A stretch of 64,000 bases of DNA from Effrenium voratum (Eukaryota > Sar > Dinophyceae > Suessiales > Symbiodiniaceae). The translations under genes and the position numbers were made by a program. The stretch's first letter is position 1; each line of letters opens with the position of its first letter. The DNA lies in NCBI GenBank assembly GCA_963377175.1, contig CAUJNA010000486.1, positions 1 to 64,000 on the forward strand. The letters run 5' to 3'. The notes beneath the pieces were generated by a model that saw nothing but the letters and a program-made list of their open reading frames with translations, was not told where the DNA came from and did no database searches. This document shows, piece after piece, positions 30,611 to 41,390 of the stretch.

Positions 30611-31598
30611 GACAGACGTGTGCAATGGTAACTTCGAGGAGTTTGATTCCTGGCTAGCTAGTTTTCGGCTTGACGATTATTCAGTGTCCGGATTGCCGCC
30701 GCTTGAAGAGCTTTGTCCCTGCAAGCCGGTTGATGCGCCATACCAACCACCCCCTAAGGTAGACCGCACCTTAAGTAACCCATGCGCCCCGAGTGAGAGC
30801 GTGCTAGAGAAGAATGGGAGCAGGTCGGAGTGCAGCCAAGCCAGAAGCTGCAAGGGAAGTCGCCTCCCAGCCGAGCGTGTCGATGCACTTAGAGCCTTTC
30901 CCAGAAACCAGTTTGTGATGCCAGCTGATGCCGACTGGCCTCCAAGCACTGTAGGTTTCCTTGACCTCTTTGCCGGTGAACGTGGTGTTGCTAAGGCTTT
31001 GGCAGCTCGAGGGTTTTGGAGCCTTTGCTTTGAAATTTGCCACTCCCCTAACGAGGACCTTATGGATCCCAACCTGCAGAACCTACTTGAGGCTTTGCTA
31101 GCTTCCGGTTGTTTTTGTGGCGTGGGCGGAGGGCCAGTGTGCACCAGCTTTAGCACTGCAATTACACCGCCTATTCGAAATGCTTCTGCCCCGTATGGTT
31201 TGGGTAACCTGCCTCAGCACACCAAGGTAAAAGTCGAGTATGGGAATCGCATGGCTGCTTGGTTTATTTCCTTTCTGGCTGCAGCTCTTGGGCTCGGGAT
31301 AGAAGTGTGGATGGAGAATCCAGCTAGTTCCTGGATGTTTAGGCTCCCTGAGTTTGTTGCTCTGACTGAACATTTTCCTCAGCTTCAGTCCTGGATTGTA
31401 GACTACTGCAGATTCAAGAAGCCGTGGCGGAGGCGAACCCGCTTCGCCCTAAGTTGCAAGACTATGCGCCTTTGTCAATGCCATAAGCCGCACCAAATTT
31501 TGAGGGGCCGGTCCAAGGCCCACCGACAGAATTGGACCAGAGTGGCTCAGGCTTATCCCAGGGGTGTTTGTCACTTGCAGCCTCAGCCACGCCGTTGA
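30507..31598 (+). CDS. Cytosine-methyltransferase-type domain of the DIRS-like element
   Basis: The domain (from ~residue 145) starts VGFLDLFAGERGVAKALAAR, a motif I. It then has GGGPVCTSFSTA (motif IV region with Cys after P-V), EVWMENPASSWMF (ENP motif) and YCRFKKPWRRRTRFAL. The order and wording closely parallel the viral protein at 2220-2873. Methyltransferases captured by retroelements are known in several protists; de novo methylation of the element is a possible role. The domain itself is open in one frame. The N-terminal ~140 residues overlap the end of the RNase H region in another frame and may not be native. Confidence 0.6.
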   Translation: MLAFDSYLECFFFLPSSIGLMTRPGGRRSGWPSWWTDVCNGNFEEFDSWLASFRLDDYSVSGLPPLEELCPCKPVDAPYQPPPKVDRTLSNPCAPSESVLEKNGSRSECSQARSCKGSRLPAERVDALRAFPRNQFVMPADADWPPSTVGFLDLFAGERGVAKALAARGFWSLCFEICHSPNEDLMDPNLQNLLEALLASGCFCGVGGGPVCTSFSTAITPPIRNASAPYGLGNLPQHTKVKVEYGNRMAAWFISFLAAALGLGIEVWMENPASSWMFRLPEFVALTEHFPQLQSWIVDYCRFKKPWRRRTRFALSCKTMRLCQCHKPHQILRGRSKAHRQNWTRVAQAYPRGVCHLQPQPRR

Positions 31599-32628
31599 CT
31601 CCGGAGAGAGATCTAGGCTGTCCAATGCAGGTTGTGCCAAGACCGGAAGCCTTCGAGTAGGCGAAGCCAAGAATCCCGGGCCACGGCCGTCCCGGGGTAG
31701 TCGTGCAGGGCTGCTTGAAGCTATCCCTCTTGTTGAGCCCAGAACCGCTTGCTTGCAAACCAAGGTCTGGACGGGGTTTCATGATTGGGTGTCACACCGG
31801 TTAAGCCCTGGGGCGTGTAGGTCCGCCATGGCTCATCCTTCGCTGTTGATTGCGTTGCTGCAGGAGTACGGGAGTTTTCTCTACAGCCAAGGGAAGTCCC
31901 TCTACATTTTTAGACGTCTGTTGGTTTACGTTCAGCAGAACTTCAACAGCTGCAAGCCTTATATGACCCCATGTTGGCAGTTGGTCACTCGCTGGGAGAT
32001 AGCAGAGCCTCCCACACACCGAGTCCCTGTTCCCTATGTGGTCTTCAAGGCCATCATGAGTACGTGCTTGCTGTGGAAGTGGTACAGGTTTGCTGCTGTG
32101 GTGGGTCTGAGCTTCTATGGAATTTCTAGGCCTGGTGAACCCCTTCACGAGTTCCGGAGATCTCTCCTGCTGCCAGCCGACTTGCTGTCAGATGACCACA
32201 ACACAGCGTATCTCCAGGTGAACAACCCGAAATCCGGTCGACGTGGTGGAGGTCGGATACAGCACGTGACGATCCAAGATGCTGCGTTCGTGAAGTTTCT
32301 TTCTAGGGTGTTTGGTAAGGATCCACCAGAGAAGCGGCTTTTCGCGTGTTCGGCTAGCGCCTTTCGACGGCGGTGGGATGCAGTCTTGCATGCTTTGACG
32401 TTGCCAAAGGAGATCAAGCTAACACCTGGCGGCCTTTGTGGTGGAGGTTGTGTCCATTCGTTTCAGTCAGGAGTGGCTCTTCCCTTGCTTTTGTGGAAGA
32501 TGAGACTGAAGCATCAGGGGACGTTGGCCAACTCAGTGGTTCCTTCTCTTAGTCCTGAGAGTCGGAAAGAAGTACTTGGGGCTGCTCAGCTTTTTGATTT
32601 GCTTCTGACAGCTCTTCCAGAACGCTGA
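31564..32628 (+). CDS. Tyrosine recombinase of the DIRS-like element, probably inactive
   Basis: 354 codons. RVGEAKNPGP near residue 32-41 carries a 2A-like NPGP. The recombinase part has the first catalytic Arg in GISRPGEPLHEF, a Lys-containing NPKSGRRGGG hairpin and QHVTIQDAAF. The box II region reads LTPGGLCGGGCVHSFQSG then LLLWKMRLKHQGTLANSVV. Where active relatives have LR(G/A)GG and a terminal HY/NY, this copy has C and S, so two catalytic residues appear lost. It would integrate the cDNA circle in an active element. Confidence 0.6.
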   Translation: MFVTCSLSHAVDSGERSRLSNAGCAKTGSLRVGEAKNPGPRPSRGSRAGLLEAIPLVEPRTACLQTKVWTGFHDWVSHRLSPGACRSAMAHPSLLIALLQEYGSFLYSQGKSLYIFRRLLVYVQQNFNSCKPYMTPCWQLVTRWEIAEPPTHRVPVPYVVFKAIMSTCLLWKWYRFAAVVGLSFYGISRPGEPLHEFRRSLLLPADLLSDDHNTAYLQVNNPKSGRRGGGRIQHVTIQDAAFVKFLSRVFGKDPPEKRLFACSASAFRRRWDAVLHALTLPKEIKLTPGGLCGGGCVHSFQSGVALPLLLWKMRLKHQGTLANSVVPSLSPESRKEVLGAAQLFDLLLTALPER

Positions 32629-32639
32629 CCTCTACTGCA

Positions 32640-33160
32640 CAAGGAGCATTAGAGTTTGTGGTGCGAAAGCAGCGCAAGCCTTGGCCTTGGCCAGCCTTCA
32701 CGGGTGGATGTTGTACGATCAGCTGACAAAGGATTTTGAGCGACTTGTGAGGCCCTTTTGACTGCTATCCAATTTGAGGAGCCTTTTCCACTACAATCGT
32801 CTATCTCCTCCTTTTACTGGATCTGCATTTTTGGGTTAGTCAATTACATCCTGAAGTTTGTCATCCGATCAGTTCGCAAAACTCACCGAAGGTGGGCTGC
32901 AGAAAAAAAGGTGCTGCAGCGTGTACACTTCAGGGAACTGATGGAGGCCAAACATGATTATGTTTATTATTGCTATTATTATTATTATACGAACACCAAA
33001 GCACCCCGTCACAAGAGAAGCAAATTCGACATGGCGCTCCGATTTTCCCCAGCCCTGGCGTCCGACGAGCGTCCGACCCGAGGAGCTGCGTGCCGGCGCA
33101 CAGAGCTCTGCGCGTTGCCGCGCTGGGAAGCCGAGGGTCGAAGGGAGTGCGGGGTGCGCT
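32640..33160. other. 3' flank of DIRS-like element and intron-like DNA
   Basis: Holds a TTATTATTGCTATTATTATT microsatellite near 32963-32990. A GC-rich island at ~33060-33150 (RPEELRAGAQSSARCR in one frame) could be another host exon, but I cannot support its limits. Confidence 0.3.
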
Positions 33161-33409
33161 TCTCTGTGGATGGATGCGAAATCCGCTTCTCGCAGCACCT
33201 GAGAAACCCTAGAGTGATGATTCCCTTGCAAAAACCAGCAAACCACGGATTCCCGTGGTTTCTTCGGTGGTGCAGAATGAACGAAATCCGCTTCTCGCAC
33301 CACCCAAGAACCCCTGAAATGAGTCGATTCACTTGTAAATACCCACCAACAATGGTTTCCTATGGTTTCAAAGCGGTGCGAGAAGCGGATTTCGCAGCCA
33401 TCCGCAGTA
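33161..33409. mobile_element. MITE family 1, long or compound copy
   Basis: Starts CTGTGGATGGATGCGAAATC, ends GCAGCCATCCGCAGTAT. Two AATCCGCTTCTCGCACCACC-type segments inside suggest a duplication or nested insertion, as the copy is about twice the usual 126-130 bases. Confidence 0.55.
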
Positions 33410-33982
33410 TGTGATTTCAAAACCCTTCACAAAGGGGACTGCCCAATCCTCCTATGTCTTGCAAGCAAGATTCTAAATCCAGCGGGCTGCCAACTCGATA
33501 TGGCAAGTTGGAGCAAAGGAAACCATTCAACAGTAGGGTTTCTTGTTGGCTCCCTTCCTTAGCTTTTTAGATCCTTTTAGTGTTTAGTGGTAGTTTCCGT
33601 ATTTAACCCACTAAAAGTTAGACTCACTTTTGGCGGGGGACGGACAACGGGCAGCCCGCAGCCCAGGTTTGGGGTTGGTTTGCTGAGTTGCCATCCACCG
33701 CAGCCTGGGTTGCGAATGTGCAGTTTCTGGCTGAGGCTGGCACTATGAGACTCTTGGCGTGCGCCGGGGGGCCCAGGGTGTTTTGGGGCCCCTGAATCAC
33801 TGGGGCCCCTGCGGCGCGGGGCGTCGATGTCAGACTTTGTTGACCTTTGCGACTCTTGGAAAACCCGTGGTTCATGGAGAAATCCAAACACCTTGCGACC
33901 AACTGGACCCCATGAACAACTTGAAATGGACCAAAAACGGAAAGCACACGACCCCCCCACGCGTCGGGCGCGGGTTTCTCAG

Positions 33983-34077
33983 GTCGCGCCGGAACAAAGC
34001 CCCCGCCTGGCGACCTACGCCGCCGGGCAGCTGCGCGACCCGCAGGCCCTCGGACGGACGAAGAAAGCCGAGTCAAT
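33983..34077 (+). CDS. Candidate HEAT/ARM-like exon 2
   Basis: Follows TTTCTCAG and precedes a GT. Reads EQSPRLATYAAGQLRDPQAL, an amphipathic helix pattern like the other islands. Limits approximate. Confidence 0.3.
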
Positions 34078-35029
34078 GTGCACCATGAAACGAAGCCATG
34101 GCCTGGTACCAAAATGTGGAGGGTTGCGCTTGTCCCATTTTGCACCACGAAATGAAGCCATGGTTGAAAGCAGAACGTTTGTTGGTATGTATGTTCGGGA
34201 ATAGACTCATTCCAGGGTTTCAATGAACGGTGGTGCGTTGGATGGATTTCGCAAACATGTGTGTCTCTCTTGATCGGTTAGTTCGGTTAGAAATAGGTTT
34301 AGATTGGAATGGAACTGTTTCCAGGTTGGTTTTATGCCTATTACCTGCCATCTATTTTTCCCAAGGGTCACCTATGTTCGGGTACACCCGTCCTAGCCTG
34401 ACATCGACATGGAACCGCCCAGACTGGTCCAAGAAGCTTTTCCTTAGACTTGGGTGAGTTCCATATGGAGAGGGTGAGTTCCGGGTGTTCCCAGCGCTGA
34501 ACCCCCACTCCGTTTTTATGGTTTTTGTTTTTGCGGGAGTTCAACCATCATTTGTTTGGGTTTTTACAAGACGAGCAAAGCTTACCAATAGGAGCAAAGG
34601 TTGTTTCATATTTTTACTTCTCTATGAATCCTTGACAAAGAGAATTGACATGCAAGAGAGATGAAGAACCCAAACAGCCAAACAGATATTCTTATTCATG
34701 TCGTCTTTCTCCTGTTCTGGATTCATATTCGGGTTCTTGAATGTTCAAAGCCATGCAAAGGGTACCCTTCGCCTCAACAACTTGGTGCCATACGTTGGGA
34801 GTGACAGCGAGCCCGGGTATTCGGGTGTTGGGGTCATGAACCGGTTTAGGGGATTCGTTTAAAGGAACCCCATGGGGGATGATGTGTGAAACAAATGAGA
34901 ACCACTGAAGAACCTGAAAGGAAAGCCATACTTATTTTGGAAGTTTGACACATGCTGAGAGTAGTCCTCAAGGCACTAAGGACCCTTCGGATCCCTAAAA
35001 GAAAGGAATTTGGTAGGAGTACCAGAACA

Positions 35030-35800
35030 TATAGGCCTGAAACTCCCCAAAAGAGGTGTCATCCGATTCCATGTCGAAAAAGTAGCTGTACATTGTGTCC
35101 TGGCGCGGCATCAGAAGAAGCTGATGCAACCACTGCATTTGCAGGAGTGCATTGTTGCCGAGGCAAATTGTTAATACGGTCTTTCCATTTCCATCTGCGG
35201 TTGCAAACAGTGCAATGCAATAGACCCTCTTCTGGAGAGTCTGGGATTTTTCCAAATTTCTCATTCCATACAAGTTGATGTCGATGCACATTGTATTTGC
35301 GCTCAAGGTTGGCCCTTCTTGCGCAAGCAGTTGGTCCAAAAGCGCATACGGTCTTTGTAATCTTGAGTCTCAAATGTTTAGCGTTGCTGGTGTACTTGCC
35401 ACAACGCTGACACCAACAACCTCCTTGGGGTCGCACTGCCACAAGGTGTCCGTTGACTATTGCATTGGTTGGAGCCAATTCGGGAGGTTCGTGAGGATCA
35501 GGGTCAGGCGTTGGGCGCTGTGGTTCATCAATTCCATACCAAGTGCGAATTCGGCATTGCCAAATATCAATAAACATTTGGTGTAAAGCAGCAATAGCAT
35601 CCAAAGAGAGGGGTGAGGTTTTGACAATAATCCCCGAATACTGGGTGCAAATAGGCAAACTATTAGGCGCATCAGGGCAAGGCTGCAAGAAGGTCTGGCG
35701 CAGATGATCCTTAGCGCACCCTTCCTGACCGAATCCATCAATTGCACTCGCTCAGCACTGTATCCATGCCAGCCAAATGGTAAGAACACCCGTTCAAGTG
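35030..35800 (-). pseudogene. Retroelement ORF fragment with Cys pairs
   Basis: The minus-strand frame from 35688 reads IDIWQCRIRTWYGI, then CWCQRCGKYTSNAKHLRLK and LVWNEKFGKIPDSPEEGLLH followed by CTVCNRRWKWKDRINNL. The CxxC pairs look like zinc-binding segments found in dinoflagellate LINE-type ORFs (inference). Coding-like sequence extends right to ~35790 in a shifted frame (RVQLMDSVRKGALRII). Broken and partial. Confidence 0.4.
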
Positions 35801-35835
35801 CACTCGCTCAGCATTCACCCAAGGCCAGCCCCAAG

Positions 35836-35942
35836 GCCCTTGGGCATGGAAGTCCCACGGCTCGCTCCGCCTGGCCCAGGCGGAGGTGCGCTTGGGCGCC
35901 TGCGCGCTGCTGGCCGCCTCCGGGGCCGGGGGGGCCTGGGGG
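35836..35942 (+). CDS. Candidate HEAT/ARM-like exon 3
   Basis: A GC-rich island after CCCCAAG and before a GT. Reads GSLRLAQAEVRLGACALLAA followed by SGAGG. The 'evRlgAc-lLa' pattern is typical of the second helix of HEAT repeats. Confidence 0.4.
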
Positions 35943-36616
35943 GTTAATTACTTGCCCCAGGCGAATCGACCGGAGCGGGCCTTTTATTTTTCCGGGGTTG
36001 GGATCCGATTTTTAGTCACCCCAACAGGTTGACAGTTTTAGTCACCAGGTCCTTTGGGCAAGTGAGGAGTCGTATTTCAACCCAAGAAGTGTAGACGTCG
36101 GGGTGCTTGCTTGGTTTTGATCGAATCAGCAGTTTGGGTTTGTTTATCATGCTTGAACTGAGGGGGTGTATCAAAGTTCTCAACAGTTGCTGGTTTCAAA
36201 GGCCGAGGTCAAGACCCAAAAGCAGCTGGGCTTGTCTCAGCCTCCGGAGCCGAGTTGACCCGATCTCCCGACGACCGAGTTCGGTTTCTGGCAAGCAAGA
36301 AGCTGGTGCTTGGACAAAAGGGAAACCACTACGGATATAGCTTCGGTTCTCCTTTTCAAGCTTTTGGTTTCCCTTCAAAACCACCAGCTGTCCTTTTTGT
36401 TTTGGTTTTTTGGTCGAAAAATAGAGGACGATTCCTGGTTTACCTGGTGGGTTTTTCTCATCTACCAGGGAAACCCATCTATTTGCCCTAAAAGGACACC
36501 AAAGCTTCAACTCAAAGAATGAGCTTCAACTCAAAAATGGACCTCCCCCGCCCCAAAAAGCAAAACCGACCAAACGCCAACCCTTCCTCCCCCGACCATC
36601 CCCCCCCCCCCTGCAG

Positions 36617-36688
36617 CGGTCGAGTCGAGGCGGGCCTTGTGGACTTTGCCGCGCGCGCGCTGGGCCCGGCGCCGGGGGCCAAGCCTTG
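36617..36688 (+). CDS. Candidate HEAT/ARM-like exon 4
   Basis: Preceded by a strong polypyrimidine run and CTGCAG, and followed by GTTTGG. 72 bases read GRVEAGLVDFAARALGPAPG. The clean splice-like borders make it one of the best exon candidates. Confidence 0.4.
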
Positions 36689-37710
36689 GTTTGGAGGGAG
36701 GCGGAGTTGGGGGTGGAAACCACCAAGAAGCACCCCCCTCAAATCACCCAACCCCCTAAGTCGGAGAGCCCCCCCAAAGAAGCAAGAACAAGCGCAACAG
36801 TGGTTTGCCCCCCCCTCTGTATGGTGGACACTTAGGGTCTATCTTGCAACCTCCTTCTTTTTTGTTTTAAGGGTATGGTGGCAACATAGACTCTAGGTGT
36901 CCATGGCACCCCCTCTCCCTCCGTCCCGCCAAAAAAACCAAGAACAAAGAGAAACAACAGGTGGTTGCCAAATCTTGGTTTCCAGCTAAAAAAAACACAA
37001 GACCGCCTCAAAGAAACAGACCCATTTGAACCCCTGGTTCTGGTGGTTAATGGGGTTTACCACCCCACCACCAAACCACCAATCCCAGTCGCCAATAATG
37101 AGAGGGAAGCTGGTCTGGCGTGGGTTCTGACAACGAAACAAGAAGGACCTTTGCGTTTGCGGGCTCCGATTCTGGTGAGGTGACCCTCAGAGGGAAACCA
37201 GAAGGATTGTTCCCGCCGACAGATGCTTTCCGCTGTTTGGGAAGGAATGTCTGCTGGGCTTTTCAGCAGTTACCGACGAAGAAACAAGAAAGGAAAGAAA
37301 CCAACAAGCACGTTATTAGATCACTCACTTCGCGAAGGAGGAAAATAGAGAGATTTCTCCGGTCGGAACCGTTGGCATGTGCATGTCCCAGTCGGACTTT
37401 GTGCCACAACTTCATCAGCTCAATGTTTTGCCCCATTGCCGTGGAGCGAGAAAGACACGGGGGCCTTTTCCTTTTGTTTGCGGGATGGATTCGGGGGGTC
37501 CAGGTTAACTGTGAAACAAATGCCCTTTTTTAAAGGTACCTGTTTGGTGGTGGCTTTAAAGGGTAAAGGAAAACAGAAATGCGCCATTCGTGCCGGTCCA
37601 AGCCCCTTTGACGAGCCATACCCACTTTCTTTAGGTCCTATGCGGACTCTGTGAAGTATTGTTTGCGTAAACCACTTTCACGATACTGGATGTGGTTGGT
37701 TTACTTGCAA

Positions 37711-37836
37711 TACTGTGGATGGACGAAATCCTGCACCACCCAAGAACCCCTGACATGATGATTCCCCCTGTAAATACAAACAAACATAGGTTTTCCATGG
37801 TTTCAAAGTGGTGCAGGATTTCGTCCATCCACAGTA
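37711..37836. mobile_element. MITE family 1 copy
   Basis: TACTGTGGATGGACGAAATC at the left and its near-perfect inverse at the right. Much of the 126 bases folds on itself (CTGCACCAC against GTGGTGCAG). A flanking TA may be the target duplication. Confidence 0.7.
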
Positions 37837-38154
37837 TTTGGGTTTGGGGGAGCGTCATCCAAGCCATTGCAGGCTTGCAGACCGTGACGAGCGCGTAAGG
37901 GCTCCCAGGGAGTGGGGAAGGCGGGCTCACAAGCCTCTCAAGGGACTGATTTTCCAGGGATGAACTGCTTAATGTTGTTACTAGGCGGGTGTCCCTGGTT
38001 TTAGTGGGGATTCATCACTTTTGGAGGGGAACATCCCCATATGAGCAAACAAGGGGTTCATTAATCCGGGGTCAACATTAGAGGGAGCATATGTCACTTC
38101 TGCACCACCGCCGTTTTTCTATGAAACCATAGCTTCACTGTTCTTCGTTCATGG

Positions 38155-38284
38155 TACTGTGGATGGATGAAATCCTGCACCACCTCAGGAACCTGGAATG
38201 ATTTCTTTCCCTGTAACTTCCAACAAACAATGGTTTCCCATGGTTTCTTAGGTGGTGCAAAATGGATTTCGTCCATCCACAGTA
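38155..38284. mobile_element. MITE family 1 copy
   Basis: TACTGTGGATGGATGAAATC to CATCCACAGTA, 130 bases, with the internal GGTTTCCCATGGTTTCTTAG common to the family. Confidence 0.7.
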
Positions 38285-38420
38285 TGTTGGTCGGTTGTTT
38301 CGTTTGTTCTGGGCAATTCGATGTTGGGTGGCCATCTCAGATGAGTTCCCACACTCGAACCCCTTGTTGGTATTGAAAAGGAGAACCAAAAGCAAGGCCT
38401 TGCCGTTCTCGGGGACTGAC

Positions 38421-38546
38421 TCCTGTGGATGGACGAAATCCATTTCGCAGCACCCAAGAAACCCATGGTTGAAACCACAGCGTGCAAGAACCAACGCCTA
38501 AGATTTCTTAGGCGGTGCAAACTGGGTTTCGCAACCATCCGTGGTA
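38421..38546. mobile_element. MITE family 1 copy, diverged
   Basis: TCCTGTGGATGGACGAAATC to CCATCCGTGGTA; the termini carry several changes. Confidence 0.6.
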
Positions 38547-38984
38547 TTTCGAGAAAGAAACACCGGACAAGAACCAAGCCGAACCTCCCCTTAGCAATCC
38601 AATCCGAACCAACTATATACAGGGAACCAGAGAAGCACATGTCGGGGCTGGACAGTCTTTTAATCTGAAAACCCCCACCACCAACTAGAGGGAACCCTAG
38701 CGGGCACCAGAAAGGAACCCTAGCGGGAACCAGAGAAGAACATGTCTGACAGCTTTTTGAGTCAGAAAACGCCCAGAATCTAAGGCTGGAAGTACATACC
38801 CCTTGTTCATACCCTGGCTTCTGTGGTTGTCCAACCCAATCCAAAAGGGGTATATACCGGGGAGAGGGGTATGAACATCAGCAGGGCTTTTGGGTTCATT
38901 TGCCCAAGGGGTATGTAAAAGGTATGCACCTTGGCACCCCTGGACAGAAAGGAACCAACTCCCCTCTGTTCCGAAACTTTCGAG

Positions 38985-39087
38985 GTGAGCCAAGCCGCCT
39001 TGAAGGCGCTCGTGCGCCTGGTGCCGTCCGGCAACGAGGCCTTTCGCGAGGGTTTCGCGAGGGACGAGGGACGCCAGCAGAGGGGGG
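38985..39087 (+). CDS. Candidate HEAT/ARM-like exon 5
   Basis: Reads VSQAALKALVRLVPSGNEAF and REGFARDEG after an AG and before a GT. The helix pattern and the 'RLVPSGNEAFRE' loop resemble ARM/HEAT repeats. Confidence 0.4.
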
Positions 39088-39995
39088 GTTGATGTTCCAG
39101 CTATATACTCCTCCCGGCAGCATGGGGTTCTGCAGAAAGGTCCCGGTGCACTTCCGCAGTCTTCTGCAGTCTGTGCACCAAACCATGGAGGTGCTACATG
39201 GGAACTTCAAGGTGCGAGATGGGAACCCCAGAATGGACCTCTGAGGAATTGATAGGGTGGCCCCCGTCGAGTGGTTCACTTTGGAGGGGCCCTATGAAAA
39301 GGGCGGATTCTACTTGGCTAGGAGGGGAAACCCCTCGAAATCCCATGGCTACCTCTAAATCCCATTGTTGCAAGGACCCCCCCCCAAAAAAAATGGACAA
39401 AAGACAAGATAAAGGCATTACTCGCAACCCTCCATTATTTTCCTGGCCCGGGGCCCTTGGGTTTGTTTCTCTTAAGCGGAAGCCGAAGGCAAACCACCTG
39501 TCTTCAGAGACAAACCCCAGAACTCTCTTGGATTCTCCAAGGAGAGTAGTAAGATCTTGTTGAGACCCTGCTGGATTTGTTTCCAGCATTCGCCAGCAAG
39601 CACGACCCGGAGCTTAGGACTCTCTGAAAGCCGGAAGATAAGATCCTTGGAAGGTGTCTTGATCTATCTCTCATATTGTTCCTGGTGGATTTGTGGGCGA
39701 GGGGTAAAATGAGCTCACCATGAGGTAAAGTTGTTACACATGATACTTGTGATATAGTGACATATTGATAGTATAGATTCCATATGTTTCCCATCGTTGC
39801 AAATGGACACATTTATACTATCTAAACTTTCTGACATGAATGCGCCGGGGAGTTTCCCTAATTTGAGAACACCAATCCCGTTTGTCTTTCCTTTCAACCC
39901 CCTCCAAAAAACAAAAGGGGCTCCCCCCAAAAAATCGCACCACCCGTGTGATGTCCAAAATGGGCCCACGACTTTCTCCGCCCCTCCGCGCCCAG

Positions 39996-40052
39996 GCGGC
40001 CACGGAGCTGGCGCGGCGGCAGCTGGGCTCGCAGCGACCCTGGGCCCGGGGC
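39996..40052 (+). CDS. Candidate HEAT/ARM-like exon 6
   Basis: Preceded by a pyrimidine-rich stretch ending CGCCCAG. Reads AATELARRQLGSQRPWARG. The 3' limit is unclear because a stop follows. Confidence 0.3.
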
Positions 40053-40203
40053 TGAGGACACGCGAGTCCGGCGGCATGGAAGACGTGCGGGCGATCGATT
40101 TTGGAGAGACTTGGACAGGAAAAGTGGCCTGGCCCACTTTTTTTTTTTGGGGGGGGGTTTTGGGTGGGGTTCTCCAAAAACTGGTTTGGCCCGGCGATTT
40201 GGG

Positions 40204-40298
40204 TGTGGCTCAAAATTAAGCAGGAGGGGCAAACCGCAGGTTTTGGTCCATGTTTTCCACTTACCAGGGTTCCATTTTGGTACAGTTTTTGAGCCACA
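40204..40298. mobile_element. MITE family 3 copy
   Basis: TGTGGCTCAAAATT at the left, TTTTTGAGCCACA at the right, with the internal CAAACCGCAGGTTTTGGTCC shared by other copies. Confidence 0.6.
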
Positions 40299-41005
40299 GC
40301 CATTTGATGATGTGACAGCAGGGGCCTTTCCAACCTTTCTTTCTTTTGGGGGGGTTCCTCCAAAAACTGTTTGGCCCTGCCAGAATGGTGTGTGTGTTTG
40401 TCTTCTTTGGTTTTCGGGAACCCTTTGAACTGGTGGGTTTCCTTTTCAAATTCCCTTTGCAACCACAGACAAAGGGGTACACTAACAAAAGACACACCCA
40501 CATGGAAACTGCGGCTTTTCTTTTGGCTTCCCTTCGAACCAACCCATGCAAACAGGTTTCTCTGGAAGTTCACTTGGCGGGAGTTCGGAATCCCCCACCG
40601 ACTTTTCATGTCCAGCTGATCGCCCTTGGAATACTTGTGCCAAGTAAGGCTTTCGGTGGGGATCGCAGTGGGTGTATAGATTTACGTAGGAAGTGTAAAC
40701 TTGAACAGCGGCGAGGTGTACATCCGCTATCATGTTGACCCCATATTACTAAACCAGCCAGTCTTTCTTTTCATAGGGAGGTGGTTTTTGGCCCCTCCAA
40801 GAGTGCTACCCCACATTTCATCCAGGGAGAAGCGCCCCGCGAATTTAACAAGCTGGGTTGATTAATCTGGGGTTAACATTAGCCAGGCTTTGGGAATGAA
40901 CCGGAAGAGGATTCCCTTAAAGGAATGCAACATCGGGATGGTTTTTGTCGGGGTTGATTAAGATGTTGGTGGGGGCCCCTCCAAAAGTTATATACTTCTC
41001 CACCC

Positions 41006-41135
41006 TACTGTGGATGGACGAAATCCTGCACCACCTAAGAAACTCTGGCATGATGATTCCACTGTTAGTACCAACAAAAATGGTTGTCTATGGATTCAAA
41101 GTGGTGCGAAATGGATTTCGCAACCATCCACAGTA
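41006..41135. mobile_element. MITE family 1 copy
   Basis: TACTGTGGATGGACGAAATC to AACCATCCACAGTA, 130 bases. Confidence 0.7.
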
Positions 41136-41216
41136 TTAGTAAACTCTTTGTTACGAAATCCAGGGACACCCCCCTATTAGTAAACTTGGGTTGCTGAATA
41201 TATGGGTGTGGCTCAA

Positions 41217-41305
41217 AATTAGAGAGCTAGGCCAAACCGCAGGTTTTAGTCTTTGTTTCCATTTATCAGGGCAAGCCATTTTAAGTACCCATGTTTGACC
41301 CGCAG
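41217..41305. mobile_element. MITE family 3 copy
   Basis: TGTGGCTCAAAATTAGAG, the internal CCAAACCGCAGGTTTTAGTC and a decayed right end TGTTTGACCCGCAG. Confidence 0.55.
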
Positions 41306-41390
41306 CCATATTGGGTGAGCCAAATTTTCCCCTCTCCACCAATTCCATTTGAGGGTGTCTGTTTTGGGGACCAAATATAAACAAGTGGCC

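Larger units (their letters stand above)
25920..32640 (+). mobile_element. Decayed DIRS-like (tyrosine recombinase) retroelement
   Basis: In order on the plus strand: gag-like ORF, reverse transcriptase, RNase H, a cytosine-methyltransferase-type domain and a tyrosine recombinase. RT/RNase H plus tyrosine recombinase with no DDE integrase defines DIRS/Ngaro-like elements (established family knowledge). Each module is broken by frameshifts. Ends are not resolved; I found no clear split direct or inverted repeats. It probably sits within an intron of the plus-strand host gene. Confidence 0.7.
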
